From contig JAKSXM010000147.1 of the NCBI GenBank assembly GCA_022575985.1, positions 24,338,001 through 24,402,000 on the forward strand: 64,000 nt of DNA, read 5' to 3'. The translations under genes and the position numbers were made by a program. Position 1 is the first letter of the stretch, and each line of letters starts with the position of its first letter. Shown here in pieces: positions 59,949 through 64,000 of the stretch. The notes under the pieces were generated by a model. It ran no database searches. It saw nothing but the letters and a program-made list of their open reading frames with translations, and was not told the origin of the DNA. This DNA is from Anagrus nilaparvatae (Eukaryota; Arthropoda; Insecta; Hymenoptera; Mymaridae).

Positions 59949-62900
59949 CTTTGGGATGAAAACCTTTCATTGAAAAATCATTATCGCCTAAGTGGGCAAA
60001 AATATCTGCAGGTTTGATTTTGTGAGGAGGTCTCATACTGTCGCTGCAGGGTCTATTTGGCCATTGGAGTTAAAGAATTTTAAAAAAATGGCCAAAATTG
60101 CCAATGCTGGCCAGCCTTGCGGCCTTTGGGATGAAAACTTTTCATTGGAAAATCATTATCGCCTAAGTGCGCAAAAATATCTGCAGGTTTGATTTTGTGA
60201 GGAGGTCTCATACTGCCGCTGCAGGGTCTATTTGGCCATCGGAGTTAAAGATTTTTAAAAAAATGGCCAAAAATGCCAATGCTGGCCAGCCTGGCGGCCT
60301 TTGGGATGAAATTTTTTCGTTTGAAAATCATTATTAGCTAAATGTGCAAAAATATTTGCAGGTTTGATTTTGTGAGGACGTCTCATACTGCCGCAGCAGG
60401 GTCTATTTGGCCATCGGAGTTAAAGATTTTTAAAAAAATGGCCAAAATTGCAAATGCTGGCCAGCCTGGCGGCCTTTGGGATGAAATTTTTTCGTTGAAA
60501 AATCATTATTAGCTAAATGTTCAAAAATATTTGCAGGTTTGATTTTGTGAGGACGTCTCATACTGCTGCAGCAGGGTCTATTTGGCCATCGGAGTTAAAG
60601 ATTATTAAAAAAATGGCCGAAAATGCCAATATTAGCCAGCCTGGCGACCTTTGGGATGAAATTTTTTCGTAGGAAAATCATTAGTACCTAAATGTGCAAA
60701 AATATTTACTTGTTTGATTTTGTGAGGACGTCTTATACTGCCGCAGCATGGTCTATTTAGCCATCGGAGTTAAAAATTTTTAAAAAAATGGCCAAAAATA
60801 CCAATGTTGGCCAGCCTGGCGGCCTTTGGGGTGAAATATTTTTGTCGGAAAATCATTAGTACCTAAATATGTAAAAATATTTGCTTGTTAGATTTTGTGA
60901 GGACGTCTCATACTGCCGCAGCAGGGTCTACTTGGCCATCATAGTTAAAGATTTTTAAAAAAATGGCCAAAATTGACAATGCTGGCCAGCCTGGCGGCCT
61001 TTGGGATGAAATTTTTTCGTTGGAAAATCATTATTAGATAAATGTGCAAAAATATTTGCAGGTTTGATTTTGTGAGGACGTCTCATACTGCCGCAGCAGG
61101 GTCTATTTGGCCATCGGAGTTAAAGATTTTTTAAAAAAATGGCCAAAATTGCCAATGCTGGCCAGCCTGGCGGCCTTTGGGATGAAATTTTTTCGTTGAA
61201 AAATCATTATTAGCTAAATGTGCAAAAATATTTGCAGGTTTGATTTTGTGAGGACGTCTCATACTGCTGCAGCAGGGTCTATTTGGCCATCGGAGTTAAA
61301 GATTATTAAAAAAATGGCCGAAAATGCCAATATTAGCCAGCCTGGCGAGCTTTGGGATGAAATTTTTTCGTAGGAAAATCATTAGTACCTAAATGTGCAA
61401 AAATATTTACTTGTTTGATTTTGTGAGGACGTCTTATACTGCCGCAGCATGGTCTATTTAGCCATCGGAGTTAAAAATTTTTAAAAAAATGGCCAAAAAT
61501 GCCAATGCTGGCCAGCCTGGCGGCCTTTGGGGTGAAATATTTTTGTCGGAAAATCATTAGTACCTAAATATGTAAAAATATTTGCTTGTTAGATTTTGTG
61601 AGGACGTCTCATACTGCCGCAGCAGGGTCTATTTGGCCATCATAGTTAAAGATTTTTAAAAAAATGGCCAAAATTGCCAATGCTGGCCAGCCTGGCGGCC
61701 TTTGGGATGAAATTTTTTCGTTGGAAAATCATTATTAGATAAATGTGCAAAAATATTTGCAGGTTTGATTTTGTTAGGACGTCTCATACTGCCGCAGCAG
61801 TGTCTATTTGGCCATCGGAGTTAAAGATTTTTAAAAAAAATGGCCAAAATTGCCAATGCTGGCCAGCCTGGTGGCCTTTGGGATGAAATTTTTTCATTGG
61901 AAAATCATTATTAGATAAATTTGCAAAAATATTTGCAGGTTTGATTTTGTGAGGACGTCTCATACTGCCGCAGCAGGGTCTATTTGGCCATCGGAGTTAA
62001 AGATTTTAAAAAAAAGGGCCAAAAATGCCTATGCTGGCCAGCCTGGCGGCCTTTGGGGTGTAATTTTTTCGTTGGAAAATCATTATCGCCTAAGTGGGCA
62101 AAAATATTTGCAGGTTTCATTTTGTGAGGAGGTCTCATACTGTCGCTGCAGGGTCTATTTGGCCATCGGAGTTAAAGATTTTTAAAAAAATGGCCAAAAA
62201 TGCCAATGCTGGCCAGCCTGGCGGCCTTTGGGATGAAATTTTTTCGTTGGAAAATCATTATTAGCTAAATGTGCAAAAATATTTGCAGGTTTGATTTTGT
62301 GAGGACGTCTCATACTGCTTCAGCAGGGTCTATTTGGCCATCGGAGTTAAAGATTATTAAAAAAATGACCGAAAATGCCAATATTGGCCAGCCTGGCGGC
62401 CTTTGGGATGAAATTTTTTCGTAGGAAAATCATTAGTACCTAAATGTGCAAAAATATTTGCTTGTTTGACTTTGTGAGGACGTCTTATACTGCCGCAGCA
62501 TGGTCTATTTAGCCATCGGAGTTAAAGATTTTTAAAAAAATGGCCAAAAAATCCAATGCTGGCCAGCCTGGCGGCCTTTGGGGTGAAATTTTTTTGTCGG
62601 AAAATCATTAGTACCTAAATATGTAAAAATATTTGCTTGTTTGATTTTGTGAGGACGTCTCATACTGCCGCAGCAGGGTCTATTTGGCCATCATAGTTAA
62701 AGATTTTTAAAAAAATGGCCAAAAATGCCTATGCTAGCCAGCCTGGCGGCCTTTGGGATGAAATTTTTTCGTTGGAAAATCATTATTAGATAAATGTGCA
62801 AAAATATTTGCAGGTTTGATTTTGTTAGGACGTCTCATACTGCCGCAGCAGTGTCTATTTGGCCATCGGAGTTAAAGATTTTTAAAAAAAAATGGCCAAA

Positions 62901-64000
62901 ATTGCCAATGCGGCCAGCCTGGTGGCCTTTGGGATGAAATTTTTTCGTTGGAAAATCATTATCAGATAAATTTGCAAAAATATTTGCAGGTTTGATTTTG
63001 TGAGGACGTCTCATACTGCCGCAGCAGGGTCTATTTGGCCATCGGAGTTAAAGATTTTAAAAAAAATGGCCAAAAATGCCTATGCTGGCCAGCCTGGCGG
63101 CCTTTGGGGTGAAATTTTTTCGTTGGAAAATCATTATCGCCTAAGTGGGCAAAAATATCTGCTGGTTTCATTTTGTGAGGAGGTCTCATACTGTCGCTGC
63201 AGGGTCTATTTGGCCATCGGAGTTAAAGATTTTTAAAAAAATGGCCAAAATTGCCAATGCTGGCCAGCCTGGCGGCCTTTGGGATGAAATTTTTTCGTTG
63301 GTAAATCATTATTAGCTAAATGTGCAAAAATATTTGCTTGTTTGATTTTGTGAGGACGTCTCATACTGCCGCAGCAGGGTCTATTTGGCCATCATAGTTG
63401 AAGATTTTAAAAAAAATGGCCAAATAGCCTATGCTAGCCAGCCTGGCGGCCTTTGGGAGGAAAACTTTTCATTGGAAAATAATTATCGCCTAAGTGGGCA
63501 AAAATATCTGCAGGTTTGATTTTGTGAGGAGGTCTCATACTGCCGCTGCAGGGTCTATTTGGCCATCGGAGTTAAAGATTTAAAAAAAAATGGCCAAAAA
63601 TGCCAATGCTGGCCAGCCTGGCGGCCTTTGGGATGAAATTTTTTCGTAGGAAAATCATTAGTACCTAAATGTGCAAAAATATTTGCTTGTTTGACTTTGT
63701 GAGGACGTCTTATACTGCCGCAGCATGGTCTATTTAGCCATCGGAGTTAAAGATTTTTAAAAAAATGGCCAAAAATGCCAATGCTGGCCAGCCTGGCGGC
63801 CTTTGGGGTGAAATTTTTTTGTCGGAAAATCATTAGTACCTAAATATGTAAAAATATTTGCTTGTTTGATTTTGTGAGGACGTCTCATACTGCCGCAGCA
63901 GGGTCTATTTGGCCATCATAGTTAAAGATTTTTAAAAAAATGGCCAAAAATGCCTATGCTAGCCAGCCTGGCGGCCTTTGGGATGAAATTTTTTCGTTGG
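59949..64000 (-). repeat. Same satellite, inverted block, about 23 units to the window end
   Basis: From about 59949 onward the same unit reads in the opposite orientation (GTCTCATACTGCCGCAGCAG, TTTGGCCATCGGAGTTAAAG, then GGCCAGCCTGGCGGCCTTTG) to 64000 without a break. A marker variant (CATGGTCTATTTAGCC) occurs at 60747, 61448, 62499 and 63724, i.e. 4, 6 and 7 units apart, showing higher-order duplication. The array continues beyond the window. Confidence 0.95.

Noticed and set aside
57475..63236. Several ORFs of 66-83 codons across the 175-bp satellite, with repeated SIWP and FAHL-type words
   Set aside because: They are translations of the satellite; the unit is not a multiple of three, no promoter or splice signals accompany them, and copies are broken differently.
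57429..64000. Regularly spaced repeats that might suggest a CRISPR-like array
   Set aside because: The whole 175-bp unit is repeated without unique spacers, and the genome is eukaryotic.

Overview
The window is strongly AT-rich animal DNA with short exons, GT-AG introns and many small inverted-repeat transposon remnants. The recognisable proteins (RpL13A, a Gdown1/POLR2M homologue, SF3A1, MFSD12, LAP/PICALM, a Chd64/myophilin-type transgelin) are all of insect type. The extreme AT bias would suit, for example, an aphid-parasitoid wasp, but that placement is only an inference. Nothing looks prokaryotic or viral.

Layout. 1-19 kb is mostly non-coding and holds foldback elements, a hAT-type MITE relic, a piggyBac-type MITE with TTAA ends, and one small coding exon on the minus strand (8990-9043), the first exon of a transgelin-like gene that runs off the left edge. 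20-34 kb is the gene-dense core. RpL13A (+, six coding exons) carries C/D snoRNA-like sequences in introns 2, 3 and 4. It is convergent with a Gdown1/POLR2M homologue (-, four exons), which is head to head with SF3A1 (+, eleven exons) across about 470 bp. MFSD12 (+, six coding exons plus a 5' UTR exon) follows; its large second coding intron holds a complete hAT-type MITE and a 282-bp near-perfect hairpin.

34-64 kb holds one coding exon, the first exon of lap (37809-37941). No second lap exon was recognised, so 37942-64000 is probably one giant intron or a gene tail interrupted by repeats. It contains a broken tnp2/DUF4218-like transposase-derived gene (47394-49044), several MITEs, a degenerate tandem repeat of about 257 bp, and from 57.4 kb a satellite with a 175-bp unit whose orientation flips at about 59949 and which continues past the window end.

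Functionally the core is housekeeping: a ribosomal protein with rRNA-methylation guides in its introns, a Pol II-associated regulator, a U2 snRNP splicing subunit, a lysosomal/melanosomal MFS transporter and a clathrin adaptor. The most notable find is a pair of U34-like snoRNA candidates in adjacent RpL13A introns. Both carry paired changes in boxes C and D that keep the C/D pairing, beside a third snoRNA with a clear 18S rRNA guide. All exon limits and motif matches were read by eye; no database was searched.
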